DNA of 9,265 nt from Candidatus Tectimicrobiota bacterium (GCA_016193065.1 JACPSX010000253.1:1-9265); one strand, 5' to 3'; positions 1-5,687 are shown, counted from the stretch's first letter. Made by a program: numbers and translations. Notes: generated by a model not told the origin, from the sequence alone.

Positions 1-692
1 AAAGGTCCCCCACTCGCTGCAGACAAGGGGGACGCCTGCGGACGCGGCTCCCGCGCTTTCTTCTTTTTTCGCTTCTCCCGAATCGCCCGGGCTACTTGTC
101 GAAAATAACTGGCTAACCGTAGAAATCCGAGGCCAAGACTCCGAAAAGACAGACCCGTCACCCCCATAAAGCTCAGAAAGCCGGCCGCAAGGACCAACAA
201 GTAGGAGCCCGGTCGTCCAAATAAAGTCAGCACGAACCGGCCCAAAAGCGATCCGACGATGCCTCCGGACTCGAACCCGCTTCGAAAAACAGGATCTCCC
301 GGGAAACGCAGGTGGAAGAACGCATCGATCGCTACGAGGAGCCCCAGGCTGCTGACTACGAGGATCAAGACACCCCCGCCAGGCCGGCTCCAAAAACGGA
401 TCGCGCCAAATAGAGAGAAGACCGGGAGAAGCGCAGCGGCTCCCCCCAGCAGGTTCACCAGGAGGCCGGCCAGCCGGGCTCCCACAATCCCCCCGTAGTT
501 TTCCACAGCCATGTTGGAGCTGAAATATTCACCGATGGAAGGATCGCCGGCATGAAAGGAAATGAGAATCATGAAGAGGAAAATGCCGACGACAAAACAG
601 AGGAACCCTGTAACTTCCCGCCGCCTCCTCCAACTCCGGCGGTGGTGCCCATCCACATTCTCATAGGACTTAACGCGGATTCCCTTGGACAC
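1..692 (-). CDS. ftsK: FtsK/SpoIIIE-family DNA translocase, N-terminal membrane part (3' end cut by window edge)
   Basis: FtsK-type translocases anchor at the division septum and pump chromosomal DNA into daughter cells. Only the first 230 codons are present. The reading frame is open from a GTG at 690-692 to the left edge. It has a basic N-terminus (RRSWRRRR around residues 18-25) followed by four hydrophobic segments at about 27-46, 68-98, 107-125 and 160-182. The first ends in the family-typical pattern LISFHAGDPS, and the second begins GGIVGARLAGLL. A basic stretch after the fourth segment (REKRKKKAREP) starts the cytoplasmic linker. The motor and gamma domains lie outside the window. The GTG start is chosen because GGGAGGGAAG lies immediately upstream. 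The gene follows cutA by 44 bases in the same direction and may be cotranscribed with it. The family call rests on the membrane-domain pattern alone, since no ATPase motif is visible. Confidence 0.85.
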   Translation of the reverse strand, partial: MSKGIRVKSYENVDGHHRRSWRRRREVTGFLCFVVGIFLFMILISFHAGDPSIGEYFSSNMAVENYGGIVGARLAGLLVNLLGGAAALLPVFSLFGAIRFWSRPGGGVLILVVSSLGLLVAIDAFFHLRFPGDPVFRSGFESGGIVGSLLGRFVLTLFGRPGSYLLVLAAGFLSFMGVTGLSFRSLGLGFLRLASYFRQVARAIREKRKKKKAREPRPQASPLSAASGGP

Positions 693-736
693 CTTCCCTC
701 CCACTCAGCGCGGGAGCGCAGGAGGCTTCTTTCCCC

Positions 737-1075
737 TTAGCCTCCAGGCCCGCCCGCTTCGTCCACAACCCACTTCAAATATTCGGGCAGGCCGTCCGTG
801 ACCGATACGGCGATGATTTCAGGCACCTGGTAGCTGTGAAGCCGGCGCACGATCTCGATCACGTCAGGAATACGCCGGCGCAGCGTTTTCACCAAAAGCA
901 GGACCTCTTCCTGCCGGCAGAGTTTCCCTTCCCAGGAATAAATGGAGGTAAGCCCGGGAACCAGGTTCACGCAGGCTGCCTCTTTGCGCTCGATCAGCGC
1001 CGTGGCGATTCTCTCCCCCTCTTCACGAGAGCCAACGGTGCTGAAAATCAGGACCACTTCAGGCTGTTCACCCAT
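737..1075 (-). CDS. cutA: CutA1-type divalent cation tolerance protein
   Basis: The 112-residue length matches the CutA1 family of small trimeric alpha/beta proteins linked to divalent metal tolerance; the exact cellular role of the family is debated. Family hallmarks are clear. An N-terminal strand VVLIFSTVG is followed by an ACVNLVPGLTSIYSWEGK block (residues 34-51), then EEVLLLVKT (56-64), and a C-terminal HSYQVPEIIAV with GLPEYLKW (80-102). No signal peptide is seen, so a cytoplasmic location is likely. The ATG at 1073-1075 is preceded by a purine-rich GGGGGACAGGG. The gene ends 44 bases before the ftsK start on the same strand. Nothing nearby suggests a link to the electron-transfer genes; this looks like housekeeping sequence. 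Confidence 0.95.
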   Translation of the reverse strand: MGEQPEVVLIFSTVGSREEGERIATALIERKEAACVNLVPGLTSIYSWEGKLCRQEEVLLLVKTLRRRIPDVIEIVRRLHSYQVPEIIAVSVTDGLPEYLKWVVDEAGGPGG

Positions 1076-1286
1076 GGACCCTGTCCCCCCGGGCGAGCGC
1101 TCGGTACTTGATTCGCCTCCCCGTCATCGCCCGATCACCCTCACCCTTCCCCTCTCCCGATTCTTCCCTCTTCTCCGAGGGGGGCTAGGAGTCCATCCTA
1201 GTAATCGCGATTGCGAACATTCAACACTTTCCAGTACCCCAGAACGCCCATCGACCCTCGCTTGCGTCACCCCGGCGAAGCCCCGT

Positions 1287-1306
1287 GGGCGTCATGAATG
1301 ACGCCC
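1287..1306. repeat. Short dispersed-type palindrome (GGGCGTCA...TGACGCCC)
   Basis: This is a perfect 8-bp inverted repeat, GGGCGTCA / TGACGCCC, with a TGAA loop. On the minus strand it reads GGTAGGGGCGTCATTCATGACGCCC. It lies 18 bases from a second, longer hairpin with the same GGGCG...CGCCC outer stem but a different inner stem. A CGGGTACCCG palindrome (1311-1320) sits between them. No T-tract follows on either strand, so it looks more like a repeat than an intrinsic terminator. Confidence 0.65.
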
Positions 1307-1323
1307 CTACCGGGTACCCGCCC

Positions 1324-1357
1324 GGCGGGGGGGCGCAATTCATTGCGCCCCCCCGCC
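1324..1357. repeat. Long perfect hairpin after the SDR gene (repeat, possibly also terminator)
   Basis: GGCGGGGGGGCGCAAT pairs perfectly with ATTGCGCCCCCCCGCC around a 2-base centre, giving a 16-bp palindrome arm or roughly a 15-bp stem with a 4-base loop. It begins 12 bases beyond the SDR stop codon in the direction of transcription, where a terminator is expected. No U-tract follows on the minus strand (next bases GGGCGGGTACCC), so it is not a canonical Rho-independent terminator. It may still halt or stabilise the transcript end. Confidence 0.6.
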
Positions 1358-1368
1358 TCAACACACTC

Positions 1369-2157
1369 CTAGCTCATGACGGTGCCACCGCACACGTTAA
1401 TCCCCTGGCCGTTAATCCCACGGGCGTCATCCGTGGACAGGTAAACCGCCAACGCCGCCACCTCTTCCGGCTCAATGGCCCGCTTCTGGGGGCTTTCCGA
1501 GATCAATGCCTCCTTGGCCTGTTCCGGCGTCATCCCCGTTTTGCCAACGATATTCTCGACGCTCCCGCTGAGCATGCCTGCTTCAGTCCATCCCGGACAG
1601 ATGGCGTTCACCGTGATGTTGTAGCGGGTCACCTCCAAAGCCAAGGAACGGACCAGCCCCAGCACGCCGTGCTTGGAAGCGCTGTAAGCCCCGCTGTAGG
1701 CATGACCGCTCTTCGCTAGAGTCGAGGCAACGCTAATGATGCGGCCGTAGCGCTGGGCCATCAGGTGAGGAAGTACGGCCTTAATGCAGTAGTAGGACCC
1801 CGTGAGGTTCGTCTGGATGATGCGTTCCCAGAGCTCGTCTTCCATCTTGGCGATGAGCACTCCCGCCGTGATCCCCGCATTGTTGACCAGAATGTGGACG
1901 CCCCCCAGTTTCTCCACGGTCTGCTGCACCAGATTGTTTACGGAACTGCGGTTCGCTACGTCCGTGGCCACTGCCAGAGCCTGACCTCCGCCGGACCTGA
2001 TTTGTGAGGCCACCTCCTCGATCTCGCCGGAACTGCGAGCCGCCAGGGCCACCTTAGCCCCCGCCCCTGCAAACGCCAGCGCAATGGCCCGCCCGATCCC
2101 CCGGCCCGCGCCAGTGATGATCGCCACTTTCCCGTCCAGCTTTCCGGATGAACCCAC
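1369..2157 (-). CDS. Short-chain dehydrogenase/reductase (FabG-like SDR)
   Basis: A 262-residue classical SDR, probably catalysing NAD(P)-dependent ketone/alcohol interconversion on a 3-oxoacyl or similar substrate. The cofactor motif TGAGRGIG is at residues 15-22 and NNAG at 92-95. The catalytic tetrad is complete: Asn117, Ser145, Tyr158 and Lys162 (YSASK). ATDVAN (64-69) fits the adenine-binding Asp position. The C-terminal half has NAICPGW and ends GINVCGGTVMS. The GTG start at 2155-2157 is supported by AGGGAGGT seven bases upstream; no better start lies nearby. A candidate sigma-70 promoter lies about 80-105 bases upstream and a long hairpin follows the stop, so the gene is probably a single-gene transcript. 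FabG of fatty-acid synthesis is one option. A beta-oxidation or alcohol dehydrogenase role is equally possible, because no fatty-acid genes are adjacent. Confidence 0.9.
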   Translation of the reverse strand: MGSSGKLDGKVAIITGAGRGIGRAIALAFAGAGAKVALAARSSGEIEEVASQIRSGGGQALAVATDVANRSSVNNLVQQTVEKLGGVHILVNNAGITAGVLIAKMEDELWERIIQTNLTGSYYCIKAVLPHLMAQRYGRIISVASTLAKSGHAYSGAYSASKHGVLGLVRSLALEVTRYNITVNAICPGWTEAGMLSGSVENIVGKTGMTPEQAKEALISESPQKRAIEPEEVAALAVYLSTDDARGINGQGINVCGGTVMS

Positions 2158-2162
2158 AATTG

Positions 2163-2170
2163 ACCTCCCT
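2163..2170 (-). promoter_or_regulatory. Ribosome binding site of the SDR gene
   Basis: AGGGAGGT on the minus strand ends about 5-7 bases before the GTG at 2157-2155. It is what fixes the non-ATG start of the SDR gene. Confidence 0.7.
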
Positions 2171-2235
2171 TTTTAAACGCTGGAGAAGACTGCTGTTGCC
2201 ACGCCGCCTGAACATCTCTTTTGCAAATCGTTGTT

Positions 2236-2263
2236 ACTATAGTGGAATCCGCTGAGAAATCAA
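2236..2263 (-). promoter_or_regulatory. Candidate sigma-70 promoter for the SDR gene
   Basis: On the minus strand, TTGATT (2263-2258) and TATAGT (2241-2236) are separated by 16 bases. The -10 box matches the consensus at 5 of 6 positions and the -35 at 4 of 6. Transcription would start near 2229, giving a leader of about 70 bases before the GTG. The call rests on sequence match and position only. Confidence 0.5.
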
Positions 2264-2270
2264 GGAGAGC

Positions 2271-2298
2271 ATTCAGCACTTAGCTCTTAGCCCTTAAA
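2271..2298. repeat. Degenerate heptanucleotide tandem repeat (about four units)
   Basis: Four successive 7-base units read ATTCAGC, ACTTAGC, TCTTAGC, CCTTAAA. The middle two are nearly identical and the outer two diverged. The array lies immediately upstream of the SDR candidate promoter and next to a hairpin. Heptamer arrays of this kind occur between genes in a range of bacteria and are usually non-coding. Confidence 0.45.
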
Positions 2299-2305
2299 AG
2301 TAGGA

Positions 2306-2338
2306 GGGGTGCCAGATCCTACAGGAACCTGGCACCCC
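2306..2338. terminator. Hairpin downstream of the cysteine-rich gene; possible terminator or repeat
   Basis: GGGGTGCCAG (2306-2315) pairs perfectly with CTGGCACCCC (2329-2338), and the 13-base interior can form a small nested TCCT/AGGA stem. It starts about 70 bases past the stop of the small cysteine-rich gene on the minus strand. After the stem the minus strand reads CTCCTACTTTTAAG, which has only a weak T-rich stretch, so termination is plausible but not certain. Its long perfect arms would also fit a dispersed palindromic repeat. Confidence 0.45.
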
Positions 2339-2406
2339 CAGGGTGGCAGTCAAGGGAAACCCCTTGCTGTGCAGGAAGGCGCGATGAACTCTAAATGACG
2401 AAGCTT

Positions 2407-2625
2407 TTAGGAAGCGAAGGCTACCTGGGAAATGAATGCGGCTACAGTCTGCTGAATCCTGGGCAGGGGAGAAATGGCAAATTGATCCTGGGCACAATGA
2501 GAGCAAAAAACCACCTCTTCAGGGGTGTATGCACAGGCGGGACAGCATGAGGCTCCGCACTCGAAGCATCCGAGATCTTCAAAGGGTGAATGGTACTCGT
2601 GTCCGCAGTGACATTTCCTCCGCAT
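2407..2625 (-). CDS. Small cysteine-rich protein, putative zinc ribbon
   Basis: A 72-residue protein of unknown function. It contains nine cysteines, all in the first 44 residues, in CxC and CxxC knuckles: CHC at 5-7, CFEC at 20-23, CCPAC at 27-31 and CSHC at 41-44, plus His6, His9, His12 and His43. This layout fits one or two structural zinc sites and lacks the CxxCxxCxxxC pattern of ferredoxins. The last 25 residues carry no cysteine and look helical. The ATG at 2623-2625 is preferred because AAAGGAAA lies upstream at good spacing. A GTG nine codons earlier (2652) has no clear site. The gene lies between the regulator and the SDR gene, in the same direction, after about 330 bases of AT-richer DNA holding palindromes. 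It could be a target of the regulator (inference). I do not recognise the family. Confidence 0.6.
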   Translation of the reverse strand: MRRKCHCGHEYHSPFEDLGCFECGASCCPACAYTPEEVVFCSHCAQDQFAISPLPRIQQTVAAFISQVAFAS

Positions 2626-2675
2626 GGCCGTTTCCTTTCTCGATACGCCCACCAGTCACCTCAGGTCATTTTGCT

Positions 2676-2690
2676 AGGGGACCGTCCCCT
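2676..2690. repeat. AGGGGAC-C-GTCCCCT palindrome
   Basis: This is a perfect 7-bp inverted repeat around a single base, reading AGGGGACGGTCCCCT on the minus strand. It lies in the leader region of the cysteine-rich gene. GGGGACGGTCCCC sequences recur in many bacterial genomes as short dispersed palindromes, some of them near IS200-like or REP-associated transposases. No transposase is present in this window. Confidence 0.5.
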
Positions 2691-2708
2691 CGCTTCTCTA
2701 GATATAGA

Positions 2709-2722
2709 GCAAAAGGCATTCC
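2709..2722 (-). promoter_or_regulatory. Weak candidate sigma-54 promoter (-24 GG / -12 GC)
   Basis: On the minus strand AGGAATGCCTTTTGCT has GG at 2722-2721 and GC at 2710-2709 with the required ten bases between them. The -12 element TTTTGCT is a good match; the -24 element AGGAAT keeps only part of TGGCAC. Transcription would start near 2698, about 70 bases before the cysteine-rich gene. The match is imperfect and is given weight only because a sigma-54 activator and an 18-bp palindrome lie just upstream. Confidence 0.25.
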
Positions 2723-2828
2723 TTTTTCGCAGCCCCCGAAAGTAACCACATAAGAATCAATATTACAAATAGTTACACGAAGAGAGAAAAAATAGTCCCA
2801 CATTTGCAGAGACTCATCTTCTTCAAGG

Positions 2829-2846
2829 TGAGACATTAATGTCTCA
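2829..2846. promoter_or_regulatory. 18-bp perfect palindrome, candidate enhancer/operator
   Basis: TGAGACATTAATGTCTCA is identical on both strands. The half-site TGAGACAT recurs at 2918-2925, between this palindrome and the regulator's stop codon. The palindrome is about 140 bases upstream of the weak sigma-54-like start near 2698, a normal distance for an enhancer-binding protein. Binding by the adjacent Fis-type regulator is inferred, not shown. Confidence 0.45.
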
Positions 2847-2936
2847 TAAAAGATGAAAAAATTCAAAGCTCTGGTCGCCAGCCGCTGGAAGATGGCCGAA
2901 AAGAAGAGATTTTCCTGTGAGACATAATTGCCACAC

Positions 2937-2951
2937 CGATTGGGACAATCG
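2937..2951 (-). terminator. Short hairpin just after the regulator stop (weak)
   Basis: CGATTG and CAATCG form a 6-bp stem with a 3-base loop beginning 5 bases past the regulator's TGA on the minus strand. No T-run follows, so intrinsic termination would be weak at best. Confidence 0.25.
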
Positions 2952-2955
2952 CGAC

Positions 2956-4305
2956 TCAGTTTGGCAGGCGAAAGTGTTGCGGCGAAATAGCGTGCTTAAC
3001 CAGAAGGCGGTGGAAAGTCCGGCGGGGAATCCGGGCCTTCTGAGCCGCCCGGGATACATTCCCCTTTGTTTCCATCAAATAGCGTATCAAAGCCTCGCGC
3101 TCGAACCGAGCCAAGCTTTTCTCCCGCGCATCCATGAAGCCTTCGACCGCTGCCGGATCGGCCGTTGACTGCTGGATATGGTGGGGGAGATGCTCCACCT
3201 CAATTTGCCGGGAAGGAGTCAGCACCACCGCCCTTTCGATGATGTTCTCCAGCTCCCGGAGATTTCCCGGCCAGTGGTACTGCTGCATGAATTCCATGGC
3301 GTGATCCGAGATCTTCTCCACTTTCTTATTGACCTTGGCCTCGGCTTTGCGCAGGAAGTGGTAGGCCAGGATCGGGATATCTTCGACCCGCTCCCGCAGG
3401 GGTGGGAGGGTGATGGTGAACGTATTGAAGCGGTAAAACAGATCCTCCCGAAACTCCCCCCCGGCAATGGCCCGATCAAGATCCCGGTTCGTGGCCGCCA
3501 CCACTCGGATCCCCACCTTTTTTGTGGTCACATCCCCGACCGCGCGGATCTCACCCGTTTGCAGCACCCGCAGCAGTTTGGATTGCATCTCCAAGCTGAT
3601 GTCTCCAATCTCATCCAAAAAAATCGTGCCGCCGTTCGCTTTCTCAAACAACCCCATCTTGTCCTGAATGGCTCCAGTAAACGACCCTTTCTTATGGCCG
3701 AACAGCTCGCTTTCCATGAGCGTAGGAGTCAGCGCGGTGCAGTTCACCGTGATCAGAGGCTTGTCCTTCAAGCGGCTGTAACGGTGGATGGCGCGGGCGA
3801 CAACCTCTTTGCCGGTGCCGCTTTCCCCCCGGATCAGGACAGTGGTCGGGGTGGGCGCCACTTTCAGGAGCAGGCGGGCGATCTCCTTCATCTTGGGATT
3901 CTTTCCCACGATGAACTCGCTGTCTGAACGCGCCTCGATCTCCTGCTGGATCTGCCGGTAGCGATCTTCCAGGTCTTCCTTCTTTTTTTTCTCCTCGATC
4001 AAGTCCCACAAAAACCGCGCTCCTGCCCCGCCCAAAATCTCCGAGCCCGGAGGCTTCAGGCCCTGCAGCTCTTCCCCAATTTGCGGGTTTCCTGTGACGT
4101 TGATGATCAGGTCAGCCTGGCACTTGCGGAGCAGACGCCGGTAATCGGGGGCCACGGGGATCCCGAGGCTGCGGGCCAGCTTCATGCCGGGTGCCTGCGG
4201 GTTCACGTCGCAGACGGCAACCACCTTCACCGCAGGATCCCGATGAAGCAAATCCAGGAGGGCGGTCCCTCCCTTCCCGGCACCCAGGATGACTACGCTC
4301 GACAT
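2956..4305 (-). CDS. Sigma-54-dependent transcriptional activator with N-terminal NAD(P)-binding-like domain
   Basis: A 449-residue enhancer-binding protein that would use ATP to open sigma-54 RNA polymerase complexes. Residues 1-105 form a Rossmann-like domain: VVILGAGKGG (GxGxxG at 8-13), VVAVCDVN with Asp33 at the usual ribose-binding place, and LIINVTGNP. A charged helical linker follows (about 101-127). The AAA+ core spans about 131-375, with Walker A GESGTGKE (160-167), a GSFTGA loop (207-212, Ser replacing the usual Ala of GAFTGA), Walker B GGTIFLDE (225-232), REDLFYR (286-292) and NLREL (348-352). A Fis-type helix-turn-helix is at about 403-436. There is no receiver, GAF or PAS domain. 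The ATG at 4303-4305 is chosen because the Rossmann fold begins there; an upstream in-frame start at 4389 adds 28 residues without domain features. The gene follows the NifU-like gene by 93 bases. The ligand is unknown; NAD(H) or another nucleotide is an inference. Confidence 0.9.
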   Translation of the reverse strand: MSSVVILGAGKGGTALLDLLHRDPAVKVVAVCDVNPQAPGMKLARSLGIPVAPDYRRLLRKCQADLIINVTGNPQIGEELQGLKPPGSEILGGAGARFLWDLIEEKKKKEDLEDRYRQIQQEIEARSDSEFIVGKNPKMKEIARLLLKVAPTPTTVLIRGESGTGKEVVARAIHRYSRLKDKPLITVNCTALTPTLMESELFGHKKGSFTGAIQDKMGLFEKANGGTIFLDEIGDISLEMQSKLLRVLQTGEIRAVGDVTTKKVGIRVVAATNRDLDRAIAGGEFREDLFYRFNTFTITLPPLRERVEDIPILAYHFLRKAEAKVNKKVEKISDHAMEFMQQYHWPGNLRELENIIERAVVLTPSRQIEVEHLPHHIQQSTADPAAVEGFMDAREKSLARFEREALIRYLMETKGNVSRAAQKARIPRRTFHRLLVKHAISPQHFRLPN

Positions 4306-4398
4306 CGCTGCGCCCCTACTCCAACCGCAAACAAATAGGGCAGCCGAGGTCTTGTACTCCGACTCAACTGCCCCACGGAAACCCTGCAACTGACATTT

Positions 4399-4785
4399 TC
4401 AATGGCGTCTGCGGAAGTCCTCAACAGCAGCCCGCGCGGCACGGCAGGCCATCTCCGGATAGCACCACTTCTCCGGAGGCAATCCGTCCAACGCCCTCAC
4501 CACCTCTTCGGGTCTCAGAGCCTCGGCCTCCTCCAGGGTCTTGCCGGTGAGAAGCTCCGTGGTTACGCTGCTGGCGGCGATGGCCGTGCTGCAGCCCATG
4601 GTCTTGAACCGGACCTGCCGGATGACCCCATCATCCACCTGAATCGAGAAGCGCATGAACGCGCCCAGGGAAAAATCCCCGGCTTCGCCGATTCCGCTGG
4701 CCCCGGGAATCTGCCCCACGTTGCGCGGGTTCAGGAAGTGATCCCGTACGGTGGGATTGACCTGCGTGTCAGTGCCGGCAGGCAA
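4399..4785 (-). CDS. IscU/NifU N-terminal-like Fe-S scaffold protein with altered cluster site
   Basis: A 128-residue homologue of the Fe-S scaffold IscU/NifU-N, judged from DHFLNPRNVG (residues 15-24), VRFKTMGCSTAIAASS (58-73), TTELLTGKTLEEA (75-87) and a final LPPEKW...A helix. The family normally binds its cluster through three Cys and an Asp. Here the first ligand pair (CGD) is replaced by Leu40-Gly41-Ala42. Cys65 is kept. The third cysteine is shifted one position early (Cys108, where IscU has His-Cys), with an extra Cys114. It may bind a cluster differently, or act as a partner rather than a scaffold. The start is a TTG at 4785, the only start codon in the available frame before the conserved region, preceded by a G8 run. 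It lies 20 bases after korB, so it is probably cotranscribed with korAB. Confidence 0.85.
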   Translation of the reverse strand: MPAGTDTQVNPTVRDHFLNPRNVGQIPGASGIGEAGDFSLGAFMRFSIQVDDGVIRQVRFKTMGCSTAIAASSVTTELLTGKTLEEAEALRPEEVVRALDGLPPEKWCYPEMACRAARAAVEDFRRRH

Positions 4786-4805
4786 GGCGCTCGCCCCCCC
4801 CGATT

Positions 4806-5687
4806 CTAGACCCTAAATGTGTCGAGCACCGCGTCCAGGTCGGGAGTGTCGCTTCCTTTGTGAGCCTTTTTCAGGGCTTCCAAGCGGTCTCCCAGCGTGG
4901 GTGCCTGCACCTCGTAGTAGACGCCGATGGGAACTTTCCCGTCGGTATTGGTCGACATGGCCAGCTCCAAAGCCCTGCCTTTATGACTCGGGTCATGCGT
5001 GGCGTCAATCTTCTTCACCAGCGGCTTGTAATAGTCGTACGTGTCATCCTTGTTGAACACCGGGCAAGGTGAGACCACATCGATGATTGAAAATCCCTTG
5101 TGTCGGACTCCCCGGGCAATCAGGTCCGCCAAGTGATTCCGCTCCGCAGAGAAGCCGCGAGCGACAAATGTGGCCCCGTAGATGATCGAGAAGGCCACGG
5201 GATCCACGGGTTCCTCTTGGGATCCAAACGGGGTCGTGGTGGCGACAAAGCCCAGGCTGCTGGTCGGAGAGACCTGCCCCTTGGTGAGGCCGTAGATGCG
5301 GTTATTCATGACCACGTAAGTAATGTCGATATTCTTGCGGGCCACGTGCGGCACGTGGCCGGCGCCGATACTGAACCCGTCTCCGTCCCCACCGGTCACG
5401 ATCACGCTCAAGTCCGGCCGCGCCACTTTAATACCGAGGGCGGCCGGCAGCGCCCTGCCGTGGCAGCCATGGAACCCGTAGGTCTTCACGAAAAACGGCA
5501 GCCGGCTCGAGCAGCCGATGCCGGATACGACGACCGTCTTGTACAAGTCCAGACCCAGTTGGGCCATCGCCTGATAGAGGGCACTTAAAACCCCGAAATC
5601 CCCGCACCCCGGACACCACGTGGGATGGACGTCGCTCTTATAATCTTTCGGCTTCAGTGCTACCGAGGCCGCCGCCTGCGCATTCAT
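4806..5687 (-). CDS. korB: 2-oxoacid:ferredoxin oxidoreductase, beta (thiamine diphosphate) subunit
   Basis: The 293-residue catalytic beta chain binds thiamine diphosphate and a [4Fe-4S] cluster and, with KorA, converts a 2-oxoacid plus CoA to acyl-CoA, CO2 and reduced ferredoxin. Likely cluster ligands are Cys25 and Cys28 (WCPGCG at 24-29), Cys59 (GIGCSS) and Cys208 (SPCPVFN). The ThDP/Mg motif is GDGDGFSIGAGH at 100-111 with NN at 128-129, followed by IYGLTKGQVSPTS. Length and motifs match the short Kor/Por beta type rather than the large fused pyruvate oxidoreductase. The ATG at 5685-5687 overlaps the korA stop (ATGA), implying translational coupling. The exact substrate (2-oxoglutarate, pyruvate or a branched 2-oxoacid) cannot be read from the sequence, so the symbol marks the family only. 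Confidence 0.93.
   Translation of the reverse strand: MNAQAAASVALKPKDYKSDVHPTWCPGCGDFGVLSALYQAMAQLGLDLYKTVVVSGIGCSSRLPFFVKTYGFHGCHGRALPAALGIKVARPDLSVIVTGGDGDGFSIGAGHVPHVARKNIDITYVVMNNRIYGLTKGQVSPTSSLGFVATTTPFGSQEEPVDPVAFSIIYGATFVARGFSAERNHLADLIARGVRHKGFSIIDVVSPCPVFNKDDTYDYYKPLVKKIDATHDPSHKGRALELAMSTNTDGKVPIGVYYEVQAPTLGDRLEALKKAHKGSDTPDLDAVLDTFRV

Larger units (their letters stand above)
1076..1368. other. Intergenic region between the SDR gene and cutA; repeats but no gene
   Basis: No convincing gene is seen on either strand. The part from about 1130 to 1195 is a pyrimidine-rich tract (CCCTCACCCTTCCCCTCTCCC and following) ending in GAGGGGGG, which resembles low-complexity dispersed repeats found between genes in many bacteria. 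A 10-bp palindrome AATCGCGATT lies at 1205-1214. The part from 1270 to 1360 contains several hairpins, listed separately. Any promoter for cutA would be here, but no clear -35/-10 pair stands out. Confidence 0.6.
2653..2955. other. AT-richer intergenic island with palindromes; no convincing gene
   Basis: Base composition drops here compared with both flanks. A minus-strand open frame runs from 2866 to 2666 (up to 66 codons), but it would need a TTG start or an internal ATG without a ribosome binding site, and its end runs through the GGGGACGGTCCCC palindrome. I regard it as non-coding or as a remnant. The region holds an 18-bp perfect palindrome, related half-sites and a weak sigma-54-like promoter, listed separately. 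Confidence 0.5.

Noticed and set aside
942-1301. Plus-strand open frame running across cutA and the adjacent intergenic region
   Set aside because: It overlaps cutA in antisense and continues through low-complexity repeat sequence; the protein has no recognisable features.
3178-3927. Long plus-strand open frame of about 249 codons opposite the sigma-54 regulator
   Set aside because: It is antisense to an unmistakable regulator with all AAA+ motifs; its translation shows no domain pattern and it arises from GC-rich codon bias.
5100-5588. Plus-strand open frame of about 162 codons opposite korB
   Set aside because: It is antisense to a confidently identified gene and has no recognisable motif or ribosome binding site.
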